Positions 17,975 through 31,100 of a stretch of DNA of 64,000 nucleotides are shown here, in pieces. The notes below the pieces were generated by a model, which saw nothing but the letters and a program-made list of their open reading frames with translations, was not told the origin of the DNA and did not search any database. Position numbers and translations under genes: made by a program. Source of the stretch: Hylemonella sp. (GTDB lineage Bacteria > Pseudomonadota > Gammaproteobacteria > Burkholderiales > Burkholderiaceae_C). The number at the start of each line of letters is the position of its first letter. Position 1 is the stretch's first letter. The stretch covers positions 124,001-188,000 of the forward strand of contig JAUYQZ010000003.1 in the NCBI GenBank assembly GCA_030695415.1. The letters are read 5' to 3'.

Positions 17975-19375
17975 TCAAACCGGCACCGCCACCAGGTCAT
18001 GGCCCTGCGTGCCGACGATGCGCGCACGCGTGAACTCCCCGACCTTCAGCGTCTTGCTGATCTTCTCCGGCGGCAAAAGCTGCACCAGACCATCGATCTC
18101 CGGTGCATCGGCGTAGCTCCGGCCCACGCCGCCCTTGCGGCCCAGGGCAGGCGCCGAATCGACCAGCACCTGCATGGTGGCGCCGATGCGGCGCTGCAGT
18201 CGCGCGGTGGACACCTCCTCGGCCACGGCCATGAACCGGGCCCGGCGCTCCTCGCGCAGCGCTTCGGGCAGCATGCCCGGCAGCTCGTTGGCCGCCGCGC
18301 CCTGCACCGGGCTGTAGGCAAAACAGCCGGCCCGGTCGATCTGCGCCTCGCGCATGAAACCCAGCAGGTGCTCGAATTCCTCTTCGGTCTCGCCCGGGAA
18401 ACCGGCGATGAAGGTGCTGCGGATCACCAGCTCGGGGCAGATCTCGCGCCAGCGCTGGATGCGCTCCAGATTGCGCTCGCCGCTGGCCGGGCGCTTCATG
18501 CGCCGCAGCACCTCGGGGTGGCTGTGCTGGAACGGCACGTCCAGATAAGGCAGCACCTTGCCCGCCGCCATCAAGGGCAGGATGTCATCCACATGCGGGT
18601 AGGGGTAGACGTAGTGCAGCCGCACCCATGCGCCGTGCGCCTCGGCCAGTTCGCCCAGGGCCTGTACCAGGTCCAGCATGCGTGTCTTGACCGGCTTGCC
18701 GTCCCAGAAACCGGTACGGTACTTCACGTCCACACCATACGCCGAGGTGTCCTGGCTGATCACCAGCAACTCCTTCACGCCGCCTTCGAACAGGGCCCTG
18801 GCTTCTTTCAGCACATCACCGACCGGGCGCGACACCAGGTCCCCGCGCATGGACGGGATGATGCAGAAGGTGCAACGGTGGTTGCAGCCCTCGCTGATCT
18901 TCAGGTAGGCATAGTGGCGCGGCGTCAGCTTGAGTCCGGCCGCCCCGAAGGCACCCGGCACCAAGTCGATGAAGGGGTCGTGCGGTTTGGGCAGGTGCGC
19001 GTGCACCGCGTCCATCACCTCCTGCGTGGCATGCGGCCCGGTCACGGCCAGCACGCTGGGGTGCATTTGCTTGACCATATTGCCGCCACCCTCACCGGTC
19101 TTGGCGCCCAGGCAGCCGGTCACGATGACCCGGCCATTCTCGGCCAGCGCCTCGCCAATGGTGTCCAGGCTCTCCTTGACCGCATCGTCGATGAAGCCGC
19201 AGGTGTTGACGATGACCAGATCGGCGCCCTGAAAGGTCTTGGCGGTCTGGTAGCCCTCGGCGCTGAGCTGGGTGAGGATCAGTTCGGAATCGGTCAGGGC
19301 TTTGGGGCAACCCAGGCTGACAAAACCGATCTTCGGCGCAGGCGCGGTGGTATTCGGGGACAGGACTTCACTCAT
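17975..19375 (-). CDS. rimO: Ribosomal protein S12 methylthiotransferase RimO
   Basis: A 466-residue radical-SAM enzyme that methylthiolates an aspartate of ribosomal protein S12. The N-terminal MTTase domain has the cysteines of its auxiliary cluster in [22 protein letters not shown] and TGCLGAK. The radical-SAM CxxxCxxC is in [17 protein letters not shown]. The C-terminal TRAM domain ends near the stop. The SLGCPK start distinguishes RimO from MiaB. It is monocistronic or shares a transcript with phaR, whose stop is 28 bases upstream. Confidence 0.95.
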   Translation of the reverse strand: MSEVLSPNTTAPAPKIGFVSLGCPKALTDSELILTQLSAEGYQTAKTFQGADLVIVNTCGFIDDAVKESLDTIGEALAENGRVIVTGCLGAKTGEGGGNMVKQMHPSVLAVTGPHATQEVMDAVHAHLPKPHDPFIDLVPGAFGAAGLKLTPRHYAYLKISEGCNHRCTFCIIPSMRGDLVSRPVGDVLKEARALFEGGVKELLVISQDTSAYGVDVKYRTGFWDGKPVKTRMLDLVQALGELAEAHGAWVRLHYVYPYPHVDDILPLMAAGKVLPYLDVPFQHSHPEVLRRMKRPASGERNLERIQRWREICPELVIRSTFIAGFPGETEEEFEHLLGFMREAQIDRAGCFAYSPVQGAAANELPGMLPEALREERRARFMAVAEEVSTARLQRRIGATMQVLVDSAPALGRKGGVGRSYADAPEIDGLVQLLPPEKISKTLKVGEFTRARIVGTQGHDLVAVPV

Positions 19376-19403
19376 GCCCGTATTGTCCCAGTATTCGGTG
19401 ACC

Positions 19404-19937
19404 TCAGCGTTTCAAGCCGAAGGACTCCATCATCTGCTCGGTTTGTTTCTGCATCTGCTCCTGCATCTGCTGGTACAGGTTCTTGGACTGCTCGAGGTTC
19501 TGCGTCACCAGCCCTTGCATCATGGGCGTCTGCATGGCCATGAACTGCGTCCACATCTCAGGACTCAGCCCCTTGGATTGCTCGGAGAGCTTGGTTTGCA
19601 CGTCCTGCAAGGACTGGATGTTCTTCTCAAGGTAGCCACCCATGAGACCCTGCATGGCCTGGCCGTAGAAACGGATGATGTTGGAGAGCACCGAGGCGCT
19701 GAACATGGGCGATCCGCCAGCCTCTTCTTCCAGAATGATCTGGAGCAGGATGCTGCGCGTCAGGTCTTCGCTGGTCTTGGCGTCCCGCACCACGAAGGGG
19801 TCGCTGGCCATGACCAGTTGCTTGATTTCCGTCAGCGTGATGTAGCTTGAGGTGCGGGTGTCGTACAGACGGCGGTTGGGATACTTCTTGATGATCCGCT
19901 CGGCACCCGGAGCGGTCTCGCCTTTTTTTTCTTTCAT
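19404..19937 (-). CDS. phaR: Polyhydroxyalkanoate synthesis repressor PhaR
   Basis: A 177-residue regulator that binds PHA granules and the phasin promoter region, releasing phasin expression when polymer is present. The N-terminal DNA-binding domain shows [20 protein letters not shown], a hallmark of the family, followed by the PHB accumulation regulatory domain. The C-terminal part is rich in Gln and Met ([19 protein letters not shown]), as in other betaproteobacterial PhaR proteins. The start follows GGAGATCAGGGC. No PHA synthase lies in the window, but a PHA granule-region protein (56710-57003) and a biosynthetic-type thiolase (50874-52058) are present. Confidence 0.92.
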   Translation of the reverse strand: MKEKKGETAPGAERIIKKYPNRRLYDTRTSSYITLTEIKQLVMASDPFVVRDAKTSEDLTRSILLQIILEEEAGGSPMFSASVLSNIIRFYGQAMQGLMGGYLEKNIQSLQDVQTKLSEQSKGLSPEMWTQFMAMQTPMMQGLVTQNLEQSKNLYQQMQEQMQKQTEQMMESFGLKR

Positions 19938-20068
19938 GCCCTGATCTCCTGTGCTCGGTCTTGCGAACCGCGCTCATGTACTGCGCTGCAACACATTCTA
20001 GGAAGCCGGATGCGCCACCGCCCCAAGGTTTACCCTGAGAGCGGATGGCGACAAGACGGAAAAGGATT

Positions 20069-20145
20069 TGGTAGGCGCGATTGGACTCGAACCAACGACC
20101 CCCACCATGTCAAGGTGGTGCTCTAACCAGCTGAGCTACGCGCCT
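20069..20145 (-). tRNA. tRNA-Val (anticodon GAC)
   Basis: A 77-base tRNA on the minus strand with an encoded CCA. The acceptor stem AGGCGCG pairs with CGCGCCT, followed by ACCA. The D arm reads GCTCAGCTGGTTAGAGC, and the anticodon stem CCACC/GGTGG encloses TTGACAT, giving GAC. The T arm is regular (GTTGG TTCGAGT CCAAT). Confidence 0.96.
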
Positions 20146-20240
20146 GAGAATTCGTTCGAGACCGCGAGTATAGCAGCAAACTTCGCCTCTCTTTTCACTT
20201 CGCCGCCAGAACGCGAGAGAAAAGAAGCGCTGCGCCATAA

Positions 20241-20256
20241 TTGACGTTAACGTCAA
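20241..20256. promoter_or_regulatory. 16-bp perfect palindrome upstream of SDR gene (operator candidate)
   Basis: TTGACGTTAACGTCAA is perfectly palindromic and is followed by a further half-site (CGTCAA). It ends 22 bases before the ATG of the SDR gene at 20279. Symmetric ACGT-n-ACGT sites of this kind are bound by MerR-type regulators of branched-chain or fatty acid catabolism (LiuR-like) in proteobacteria. The regulator assignment is inference; no such gene is in the window. Confidence 0.5.
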
Positions 20257-20278
20257 CGTCAAAACACAGGAGCATTTC

Positions 20279-21037
20279 ATGCAGATCGCAGGCAAGGTAT
20301 TCATCGTCACCGGCGGCGCTTCGGGCCTCGGTGAAGGTACGGCACGCATGCTGGCAGCCAGCGGCGGCAAGGTCGTCATTGCCGACATGCAGGCCGACAA
20401 GGGCGAAGCCGTCGCCAGGGACATCGGTGGTGCCTTCGTCAAATGCGACGTGAGCCAGGAAGCCGACGCGCAGGCCGTGGTGGCCCGGGCCGTCTCGCTG
20501 GGCAAGCTCATGGGCCTGGTCAACTGCGCCGGCATCGCCCCGGCCGAGAAGACCGTCGGCAAGAACGGCGCGCACGCGCTGTCCACCTTCAGTCGCACCA
20601 TCACGGTCAACCTGATCGGCAGCTTCAACATGATCCGCCTGGCCGCCGACGCCATGTGCAAGAACGAACCCGAAGCCACCGGCGAGCGCGGCGTGCTGAT
20701 CTCCACCGCCAGCGTGGCCGCCTATGACGGCCAGATCGGCCAGGCCGCCTACAGCGCCTCCAAGGGCGGCGTCGTCGGCATGACGCTGCCGATCGCGCGC
20801 GATCTGGCGCGCAACGGCATCCGCAATATGACCATCGCCCCCGGCATCTTCGGAACCCCCATGCTCTTCGGCATGCCGCAGGAGGTGCAGGACGCGCTGG
20901 CCGCCAGCGTGCCCTTCCCCAGCCGCCTGGGCACGCCCGAGGACTACGCCAAGCTGGCGAAGCACATCTTCGAGAACGACATGCTCAACGGCGAGGTGAT
21001 CCGCCTGGACGGCGCCATCCGCCTGGCGCCGCGCTGA
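20279..21037 (+). CDS. SDR family, 3-hydroxyacyl-CoA dehydrogenase type II-like
   Basis: A 252-residue SDR resembling the HSD17B10 / short-chain 3-hydroxyacyl-CoA dehydrogenase group. The cofactor motif TGGASGLG and an Asp after strand two (IADMQAD) suggest NAD preference; [34 protein letters not shown] (Ser and Tyr) and the following KGG complete the active site. The [17 protein letters not shown] loop is typical of acyl-CoA-acting members. The likely role is a fatty-acid or branched-chain beta-oxidation step. A good ribosome site (ACAGGAG) precedes the ATG, and an operator-like palindrome lies just upstream. Confidence 0.8.
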   Translation: MQIAGKVFIVTGGASGLGEGTARMLAASGGKVVIADMQADKGEAVARDIGGAFVKCDVSQEADAQAVVARAVSLGKLMGLVNCAGIAPAEKTVGKNGAHALSTFSRTITVNLIGSFNMIRLAADAMCKNEPEATGERGVLISTASVAAYDGQIGQAAYSASKGGVVGMTLPIARDLARNGIRNMTIAPGIFGTPMLFGMPQEVQDALAASVPFPSRLGTPEDYAKLAKHIFENDMLNGEVIRLDGAIRLAPR

Positions 21038-21060
21038 GTCCGCAGGACCGGGGAGCCCCG

Positions 21061-22926
21061 ATGCGCAGCACACGGCATCTCGCGGTCCTGCTGCTGGTGG
21101 GCCTGCTCCTGCCGGCGTCTCACGCCCAGGCGAAATCACCTGCGCCCTCCACCGGCGTACCGACCCAACCCGAAGCGGCCAGCGCCCAGCGTGCCAAGCC
21201 CGGCTGGTCCAGCAAGAAGTTTGCGGTGGCGGCGGCGCATCCGCTGGCCGTCGACGCGGGCTACCGGATGCTCAAGGCCGGTGGCAGCGCTGTCGATGCG
21301 GCCGTGGCCGTGCAGATGGTGCTCACCCTGGTCGAGCCCCAGTCCAGCGGCATCGGCGGCGGCGCTTTCATGCTGCACCATGACGGCCACATCACCGAGG
21401 CTTACGACGGCCGCGAAACCGCGCCCTCGGATGCCGATGAAGACCTTTTCCTCGATGCCCAGCGCCAGCCCCTGAGCTTCCAGGCCGCCGCCCTCGGCGG
21501 GCGCGCGGTCGGCACCCCAGGCGTGCTGCATATGCTGGAACTGGCCCACCGCCAGCATGGCCGCCTGCCCTGGCAACAGCTCTTCGAGCCGGCCATCACC
21601 CTGGCCGAAGAGGGGTTCCCGGTCGGCCCACGCCTGCACGCCCTGCTCTCCGACGCCATGGCCTTGCGGCAGGACCCGGTGGCTGCCGCTCATTTCTTCG
21701 ACGAGAGTGGCCGGCCCTGGCCCGTGGGGCATCGCTTGCGCAACCCGGAACTGGCAGCGGTGCTGCGCCGCATCGCCATCGGAGGGGCACGCATCTTTTA
21801 CGAGGGCGAACTGGCCGAGGCGATCGTGCGCACCGTGCGCGAACACCCGGCCAATCCGGGCCGTCTCACGCGGGCCGATCTGGCCGGCTACGAGGCCCTG
21901 GTGCGTGCCCCGCTGTGCTTTGTGCACAGTGCGCGGCCCGTTCATTCCAAAGGCGCACGCCAGCGCGACCTCCGCATCTGCGGCATGCCCCCTCCCAGCT
22001 CGGGCACGCTGGCCATGGGGCAGATCCTGGGCCTGCTGGCCCACACGCCGGCTTCCGGCTTACAGCTGCAGCGCAGCCCCTCGGGCCTGTTGCCGGGGCC
22101 CGACTGGCTGCACCTCTACACCGAAGCCTCCCGCCTGGCTTTTGCCGACCGCGCCGTCTACGTGGCGGATCCGGATTACGTGCCGCCACCGGGCAGCAGC
22201 TGGATGAGCCTGCTCGACACAGACTACCTGGCACAGCGCGCGGCGCTGATTGGCAGCGGCCCGGGTGCGCGGCGCATGCCCGAGGCACCCGCGGGCATCC
22301 CCGCTGGCGTGCAGCAAAGCCTGGGGCCCATGCCCGAGCAGGCCGAGTACGGTACATCGCACATCAGCATCGTCGATGGCCAGGGCCGCGCCCTGGCCAT
22401 GACCAGCAGCATCGAAGCGGCCTGGGGAGCGCACCTCATGGTCAACCGTGGCCAGGGGTTGAGCGGCGGCTTTCTGCTGAACAACCAGCTCACCGACTTC
22501 AGCTTCGTTCCGCGCAGCGAATCGGGGGCTCCCATCGCCAACCGCGTCGAGCCGCGCAAGCGGCCGCGCTCGTCCATGACGCCGGTGCTGGTCTTTGACC
22601 GGCCCGGCGGTGAGTTCCTGCTCAGTGGCGGCAGCCCGGGCGGCGCCTACATCATCCATTACACGAGCAAGCTGCTCTATGGCACGCTGCATTGGGGTCT
22701 GGACGTTCAGCAAGCCATCAACCTGCCCAACTTCGCGGCCTTTGGCGGCCCGGTCCTGCTGGAGGATCGGCGCTTCCCCCCGGGCACGGCAGAGGCGCTG
22801 CGCCAGCGCGGCCACCGTGTGCAGGAGCAGGCGCTGACCAGCGGCCTGCAGGCCATCGAGGTGCGCGGCAAGGGCCTCTTTGGTGGCGCCGACCCGCGGC
22901 GCGAGGGCACGGTCAAGGGCGACTGA
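21061..22926 (+). CDS. ggt: Gamma-glutamyltransferase
   Basis: A 621-residue periplasmic enzyme made as a proenzyme that cuts itself into two subunits and then transfers or hydrolyses the gamma-glutamyl group of glutathione. Residues 1-24 form a signal peptide (MRSTRHLAVLLLVGLLLPAS then HAQA). The large subunit has SGGSAVDAAVAVQMVLTLVE-type sequence and YDGRETAP. The autoprocessing nucleophile is Thr432 in EYGTSHISIVDGQG. The small subunit carries NRVEPRKRPRSSMTP and LSGGSPGG. It follows the SDR stop by 23 bases and may be on the same transcript. Confidence 0.92.
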   Translation: MRSTRHLAVLLLVGLLLPASHAQAKSPAPSTGVPTQPEAASAQRAKPGWSSKKFAVAAAHPLAVDAGYRMLKAGGSAVDAAVAVQMVLTLVEPQSSGIGGGAFMLHHDGHITEAYDGRETAPSDADEDLFLDAQRQPLSFQAAALGGRAVGTPGVLHMLELAHRQHGRLPWQQLFEPAITLAEEGFPVGPRLHALLSDAMALRQDPVAAAHFFDESGRPWPVGHRLRNPELAAVLRRIAIGGARIFYEGELAEAIVRTVREHPANPGRLTRADLAGYEALVRAPLCFVHSARPVHSKGARQRDLRICGMPPPSSGTLAMGQILGLLAHTPASGLQLQRSPSGLLPGPDWLHLYTEASRLAFADRAVYVADPDYVPPPGSSWMSLLDTDYLAQRAALIGSGPGARRMPEAPAGIPAGVQQSLGPMPEQAEYGTSHISIVDGQGRALAMTSSIEAAWGAHLMVNRGQGLSGGFLLNNQLTDFSFVPRSESGAPIANRVEPRKRPRSSMTPVLVFDRPGGEFLLSGGSPGGAYIIHYTSKLLYGTLHWGLDVQQAINLPNFAAFGGPVLLEDRRFPPGTAEALRQRGHRVQEQALTSGLQAIEVRGKGLFGGADPRREGTVKGD

Positions 22927-22948
22927 TTCCCGGCCCAGCCGGGGTTTC

Positions 22949-22954
22949 TACAAT
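22949..22954 (+). promoter_or_regulatory. -10-like box abutting the dnaG start
   Basis: TACAAT ends 6 bases before the dnaG ATG (22961), which would put the transcription start at or next to the start codon. No Shine-Dalgarno sequence is visible and the -35 region is weak. It suggests a leaderless dnaG transcript. Confidence 0.4.
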
Positions 22955-22960
22955 CGGCGC

Positions 22961-24835
22961 ATGGCCATCCCCCAGTCCTTCATCCAGGAGTTGCTCGCGC
23001 GCGCTGACGTCGTCGAGATCGTCGGCCGCACCGTGCAGCTCAAGAAGGGCGGCGCCAACTTCATGGGCCTTTGCCCCTTCCACGGCGAGAAGTCCCCCTC
23101 CTTCACGGTCAGCCCGACCAAGCAGTTCTATCACTGCTTCGGCTGCGGCAAGCACGGCGACGCGATCAATTTCCTGATGGAGCAGACCGGCATGAGCTTC
23201 ATCGAAGCCGTGCGCGATCTGGCCCAGCAGTACGGCATGCAAGTCCCGGAGGACGAGGCCAGCCCGCAGGACCGCGCGCGCGCCGCCGAACAGCGCCAGA
23301 AACAGGCCACCCTGAGCGACGTGCTGGAAAAAGCGGGCGAGGCCTGGCGCAAGCAACTCAAGAACTCGCCCCGGGCGGTCGACTACCTCAAGGGGCGCGG
23401 CCTGTCCGGCGAAATCGCCAAGGCGTTCGGCCTGGGCTACGCCCCGGAAGGTTGGCGCTCGCTGGCCAGCGTGTTCCCGCAGTACGACGATCCGCTGCTG
23501 GTGGAGTCGGGCCTGGTCATCACCAACGCCGACGACAACGGCGGCGAGGAGAAGCGTTACGACCGCTTTCGCGATCGCATCATGTTCCCCATCCGCAACG
23601 TCAAGGGTGAGTGCATCGGTTTCGGCGGACGCGTGCTGGGCGACGAGAAGCCCAAGTACCTGAATTCGCCCGAGACGCCGGTCTTCAGCAAGGGGCACGA
23701 GCTCTACGGCCTCTTTGAAGCCCGCAACGCCATCCGCGACGCCGGTTACGTGCTGGTGACCGAGGGCTATATGGACGTGGTGGCCCTGGCCCAGCTCGGT
23801 TTCCCCAATGCGGTGGCCACGCTGGGCACGGCCTGCACCACCGACCATGTGCAGAAGCTCTTCCGCTTCACCGACTCGGTCGTCTTCAGCTTCGACGGCG
23901 ACGCCGCCGGCCGGCGTGCCGCGCGGCGTGCACTCGACGGCGCCCTGCCCTACGCCAGCGACGTGCGCAGCATCAAGTTCCTGTTCCTGCCCGCCGAGCA
24001 TGACCCGGACAGCTACATCCGTGAGAACGGCCGCGAAGCCTTTGCTCGCGCCGTCGGCGAGGCCATGCCGCTGAGCCGGTTCCTGATCGAGGCCGCGCGC
24101 GAGGGCTGCGAGCTCTCCAGCGCGGAAGGGCGGGCCCGCCTGGCCAGCAACGCCAAGCCGCTCTGGGTCCAGATGCCTGACGGCGCCCTGAAGCGACAGC
24201 TGCTCAAGGAGATCGCCGGGCAGGTGAAGGTGGAGGCCCAGGAACTGCTGGAGCTGTGGGGCAGCGCCAAGAGCACGGGCGGCGCGCCGCCTGCAGGCAC
24301 GGGCGCCGCGCCGCGCCGTGACCACCGGCCCGCGCCTCGAAGCTCCCGGCGTCTGCCCATCCGTCCGGCCATGGAAGCCGGGGCGAGCAATATTGCCCGC
24401 CTCGTCTTCCGCAACCCGGGCTTCTGGGAACAGCTGACCGCGGCCGACCATGAGGTCCTGTGCCGGCTCGAAGGCGCTTTCGGCGACCTATTCCGCTGGA
24501 TCGACAGCCAGGTGCACGAGCATGGCGCGCAACCCATGGCGGCCCTGCTGGCGGGCATGGGTGGACAGGCCTTTGAGCCGCAGGCACGCCAGCTCATCGA
24601 ATTCGACAACCTGCAGCCCCTGGGCCGCCAGATCGAAGACCCGGAAACGCCGCTGTCGGACCTGCGGGTCGCGGTGACCCGGCTGCACCTGGAAGCGATC
24701 GACATGGAGCTCAAGCAGGTTCAGTCCCTCTCATCGAGCGACGGCACCCGGATCGAGCAGGAAAAACAGCTGATCCAGCAGCAGCTGGCCTACAAGAAAT
24801 CGTTGCATGAGCTGGGGAAACCGCTGCCGACATGA
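22961..24835 (+). CDS. dnaG: DNA primase
   Basis: A 624-residue RNA polymerase that makes primers at the replication fork. The CHC2 zinc finger is at the N-terminus: Cys38 and His41 in LCPFHGEKSPSF, Cys59 and Cys62 in FYHCFGCGKHGD. The TOPRIM core follows (LVTEGYMDVVALAQ with its Glu, and SFDGDAAGRRAARRA with the Asp-x-Asp). The C-terminal helicase-binding domain ends the protein. A Pro/Arg-rich linker near residues 440-465 separates core and C-terminal domain. The ATG at 22961 gives the family start (MAIPQSFIQELLARADVVEI). It is followed by rpoD, part of the classic macromolecular-synthesis arrangement but without rpsU. Confidence 0.96.
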   Translation: MAIPQSFIQELLARADVVEIVGRTVQLKKGGANFMGLCPFHGEKSPSFTVSPTKQFYHCFGCGKHGDAINFLMEQTGMSFIEAVRDLAQQYGMQVPEDEASPQDRARAAEQRQKQATLSDVLEKAGEAWRKQLKNSPRAVDYLKGRGLSGEIAKAFGLGYAPEGWRSLASVFPQYDDPLLVESGLVITNADDNGGEEKRYDRFRDRIMFPIRNVKGECIGFGGRVLGDEKPKYLNSPETPVFSKGHELYGLFEARNAIRDAGYVLVTEGYMDVVALAQLGFPNAVATLGTACTTDHVQKLFRFTDSVVFSFDGDAAGRRAARRALDGALPYASDVRSIKFLFLPAEHDPDSYIRENGREAFARAVGEAMPLSRFLIEAAREGCELSSAEGRARLASNAKPLWVQMPDGALKRQLLKEIAGQVKVEAQELLELWGSAKSTGGAPPAGTGAAPRRDHRPAPRSSRRLPIRPAMEAGASNIARLVFRNPGFWEQLTAADHEVLCRLEGAFGDLFRWIDSQVHEHGAQPMAALLAGMGGQAFEPQARQLIEFDNLQPLGRQIEDPETPLSDLRVAVTRLHLEAIDMELKQVQSLSSSDGTRIEQEKQLIQQQLAYKKSLHELGKPLPT

Positions 24836-24855
24836 GCCAACGACCCGCCCCAACA

Positions 24856-24883
24856 TTGAATTTCCGGAATCGCCGGGTATAAT
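24856..24883 (+). promoter_or_regulatory. Sigma-70 promoter of rpoD
   Basis: TTGAAT (24856-24861) and a consensus TATAAT (24878-24883) are separated by 16 bases in the gap between dnaG and rpoD. Transcription would start near 24890, giving a 5' leader of about 210 bases ahead of the rpoD ATG at 25101. This allows rpoD expression independent of dnaG. Confidence 0.75.
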
Positions 24884-25100
24884 CCAATCCTGATTTCGGC
24901 AAGAGCGACAGCAGCACCTCCGGGCCAGGCCAACCGTAGCCACAGCGCACGACCGGCCACCTTACCGCAAGGACTGCACTCCAAATGTTCGCCCTCTCAT
25001 CTTGCCTCTGAGGATTTCTCCTCTGCCTCCCTAACCGCGCCGGTTTATCGGTGCTGTGTTTGTTTCTTTGTGCCAGTTTTTGATGTTTCGAGGTTGATCC

Positions 25101-27533
<2,433 letters not shown>

Positions 27534-27618
27534 TTGTTGTCTTCAGGCTCTGTTTGAGAAGGCCCGCTGCGTGCGAGCTTTTTCTTTCTTTGCGTTGCGA
27601 TTTATGTTTGCGTGGCAG

Positions 27619-28121
27619 GCCGGGTCTCGCCCCGGCGGGCGACTCACTTTCTCTTGCTTCGCCAAGAGAAAGTAAGCAAAGAGAAGGCGAGCCGAAGTCA
27701 GGGCCCCTGCGGGGTACCTTGCGCTGCTCGCATCGGGCGGGGTCGGGCTAAACTCGCTGCGCTCAAACAACGCCCGCCCTGATCCGCCCGCTGCTGCGCT
27801 GCTCAGCCCTGCCACACGGCATAGGGAGCCAAACAGCCGAACCCCACAAGTACGCGCCATGGCGCGTACTTGTTGTCTTTGGTTTTGGCTTTGGTCTTCG
27901 GGCTCCCCCGCCGTCATGAGGAGGCGAGTAGCGCAGAACTGAGCGGATCAAGGGGCGCGCATGTTTGAGCGCAGCGAGTTTGCGCGCACCCCGCTCAGGT
28001 CGAGCAACGCAGCGTGCCCGTAGCGCAGCGGAGGGTCGACGAATCCGGCTCGCCTTTCTTTTGGGTACTTTGCTTTGGCGAAGCAAAGAAAAGTACCTCG
28101 CCCGCCGGGGCGAGACCCGGC
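27619..28121. repeat. Composite palindromic repeat element, copy A
   Basis: About 503 bases between rpoD and dnaE built as nested inverted repeats. Each end has a GCCGGG/CCCGGC hairpin (27619-27636 and 28104-28121) and an AT-richer hairpin (27646-27673: ACTTTCTCTTG/CAAGAGAAAGT; 28064-28097: 14-bp arms, one mismatch). Inside, a 19-mer AAACTCGCTGCGCTCAAAC (27750-27768) recurs inverted at 27963-27981. The centre is a perfect 28-bp palindrome (27846-27873; half arm ACAAGTACGCGCCA). Its left half matches, inverted, the right half of copy B (27691-27840 versus 32016-32163) with fewer than ten differences by eye. No transposase is encoded. The remaining flanks (27534-27618 and 28122-28155) hold nothing I recognise. 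Confidence 0.85.
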
Positions 28122-28155
28122 AAAGCAGCCCTGCCAGCCAGGCAGAGCAAAGAAG

Positions 28156-31100
28156 TCACTCGTAAACGATCACAGCCTTCCCCAGGTCAGCCTGTGCCAT
28201 CCACCCCGCCAACGCCGCATCACTGGGATAGAACTTCGCATCCTCCCCCAGCTGCAGTTCGGCCGCTGCACCCAGCCCCGGCCCCTGGCGGCGCAAGGTC
28301 AGGCGCACACCCAGGCCGCGCAGCAGTTCACCCTGCTCGGTCATCTCGCGTTTCGGGGGATGCTCGGCCACCAGCCGCTGCACGTCGGGCGCACGTCCGT
28401 TGACGGCCACGCGCAGGTACTTGCCGAAGCGGCAGCGCGCGGCCTCCAGGCTCCAGACCTGGTTGATGTTGAGTTGCAGGCCACCGGAGAAACGGTCGGG
28501 CATGACCTTGGCCATGACGATGATGAGTTCGTCGTCTTTCAGCAGGTTGCGGTTGGCGTTCATCAGCGCCTCGTCCACGCGGGCGTCAAGCACGGCGGTC
28601 TTGTCGTCGAGCTTGAACAGGGCCAATTTGCCGCGCTGGCCGTTGATGACCCGAAAATCCGACACGATGCCCGCCAGCAGCTGCGGCTCGCGGGTGTCGA
28701 TCAGGTCGGCCAGCTCGCGCTTCGCGAAGCGCCGCACCTCCAGCGCCACTTCATCGAACAGGTGGCCCGAGAGGTAAAAGCCCACCGCCGTCTTCTCGTG
28801 CGTGAGGCGTTCCTTGACACCCCAGGGCAAGGACTCCACCAGCTCCGGCTCCTGAGTGCTGGCACCGTGGCTATCGTCGCCCAGGTCGAACAGGCCGCCC
28901 TGGTTGACGTTGGCGGCCGTGGCATTGGCGAAGTCGAAGGCGCGGTCGACCGAGGCCACCAGGGAGGCCCGGTTGAGCTGCAGGGAATCGAAAGCGCCGG
29001 CCTTGATCAGCGCCTCGACGCTGCGCTTGTTCAGGCGGGTGCGGTCCACGCGCACGCAGAAGTCGTACAGGCTGGTGAAGGGGCCGCCTTCTTCGCGGGC
29101 TTTCACGATGGCCTCGATGGCCTGCTGGCCCGTGCCCTTGACGGCCCCCAGACCGTAGCGGATGGCCTTGTCGGAAATGGGCTCGAAGCGGTAATGGCCA
29201 CGGTTCACATCTGGCGACTCGAAAGTCATGCCCATCTTCAGGGCGTCTTCGAACAGCACCTTTAGCTTGTCGGTGTCGTCCATTTCCACGGTCATGTTCG
29301 CGCAGAAGAACTCGGCCGTGTAGTGCACCTTGAGCCAGGCCGTGTGATAGGCCAGCAGCGAGTAGGCGGCGGCGTGCGACTTGTTGAAGCCGTAACCCGC
29401 GAACTTCTCCATCAGGTCGAAGACCTCGTCGGCCTTGTCCTGGGGGATGTTGTGGGTGGCCAGGGCACCGGCGCGAAATTTTTCGCGGTGCTCGGCCATC
29501 TCCTCGGCCTTCTTCTTGCCCATGGCGCGGCGCAGCAGGTCGGCGCCGCCCAGCGAGTAGCCGCCCAGGATCTGCGCGGTCTGCATCACCTGCTCCTGGT
29601 AGACCATGATGCCGTAGGTCTCGCTGAGCATCTCGGCGACCGCCGGGTGCGGGTATTCGACTTCTTCCCGCCCATGTTTGCGTGCAACGAAACTCGGGAT
29701 CAGGTCCATGGGGCCCGGGCGGTACAGGGCGTTGAGCGCAATCAGGTCTTCCAGCCGGGTGGGCTTGGCATCGCGCAGCATGCCCTGCATGCCGCGGCTT
29801 TCAAACTGGAACACCGCTTCCGTCTTGCCTTCCTGGAAGAGCTGGTAGGTCGGTTTGTCCTTGAGCGGAATGTTCTCGAAGGCGAAGTTCTCCTGGCCCG
29901 GATGGCGCGCCATGATGAACTCGCGCGCGATCTCCAGGATGGTCAGCGTGGCCAGGCCCAGGAAGTCGAACTTCACCAGGCCCACGGCCTCCACGTCGTC
30001 CTTGTCGTACTGGCTGACGGCCGCATCGCTGCCGGGCTGCTGGTAGAGCGGGCAGAAGTCGGTCAGCTTGCCCGGGGCGATCAGCACGCCGCCGGCATGC
30101 ATGCCGACGTTGCGCGTCAGGCCTTCGAGCTTCTGGGCCAGCGCCAGCAGGGTCTTGACCTCGTCTTCCTTGTCCAGCCGTTCGGCCAGGATGGGCTCGG
30201 CCTGGATGGCGTCGGCAATGGTGATGTGCTGGCCCGGCTTGTTGGGGATGAGCTTGGAGATGCCGTCGCAGAAGGTGTAGCTCATGTCGAGCACGCGGCC
30301 CACGTCACGGATGGCGGCGCGCGCGGCCATGGTGCCGAAAGTGGCGATCTGGCTGACCGCCTCCTTGCCGTACTTGTCCTTCACGTAGTCGATCACGCGG
30401 TCGCGGTTGGCCTGGCAGAAGTCGATGTCGAAGTCGGGCATCGAGACGCGCTCCGGGTTCAGGAAACGCTCAAACAGCAGCTTGTATTCCAGCGGATCGA
30501 GATCGGTGATCTTCAGCGCATAGGCCACCAGCGAGCCGGCACCGGAGCCACGGCCCGGCCCCACGGGGCAGCCATTGGCCTTGGCCCACTGGATGAAGTC
30601 GCCCACGATCAGGAAGTAGCCCGGGAAACCCATCTTCAGGATGGTGTTGATCTCGAACTCCAGACGTTCCACGTAACGCGGCCGTTCGGCATCGCGCTTG
30701 GCTGCGTCGGGGTAGAGGTGGGTCAGCCGTTCCTCCAGGCCCTCGAAGGAGACCTTGCGGAAATACTCCTCGATGCTGAGTCCGCCGGGGATGGGGAAGT
30801 TGGGCAACTGCGGCTTGCCCAGCACGAGCGTGAGATTGCAGCGCTTGGCGATCTCCACGGTATTGGCCACGGCGCTGGGCAGGTCGGCGAACAGCGCCTG
30901 CATCTGCTGGGCGTTCTTGAAGTACTGCTCGCGCGTGAACTTGCGCACCCGGCGCGGGTTGCCCAGGATCTCGCCTTCAGAAATGCAGACGCGCGCCTCG
31001 TGCGCCTCGTAGTCGTCGGGCGTGGCGAACTGCACCGGGTGGGTGGCCACCACGGGCAGCTTCATGCGCGCAGCCAGTTGTACCGCAGCGGCGACGTGGG

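Noticed and set aside
27570-27595. Possible rpoD terminator (GC-rich stretch followed by TTTTTCTTTCTTT)
   Set aside because: The stem is only about three base pairs, so the T-rich run alone does not support an intrinsic terminator.
27763-28086. Short open frames inside repeat copy A, and similar ones in copy B (for example 31719-32051)
   Set aside because: They follow the inverted-repeat structure, have no homology I recognise, and are not kept between the two copies in the same frame.
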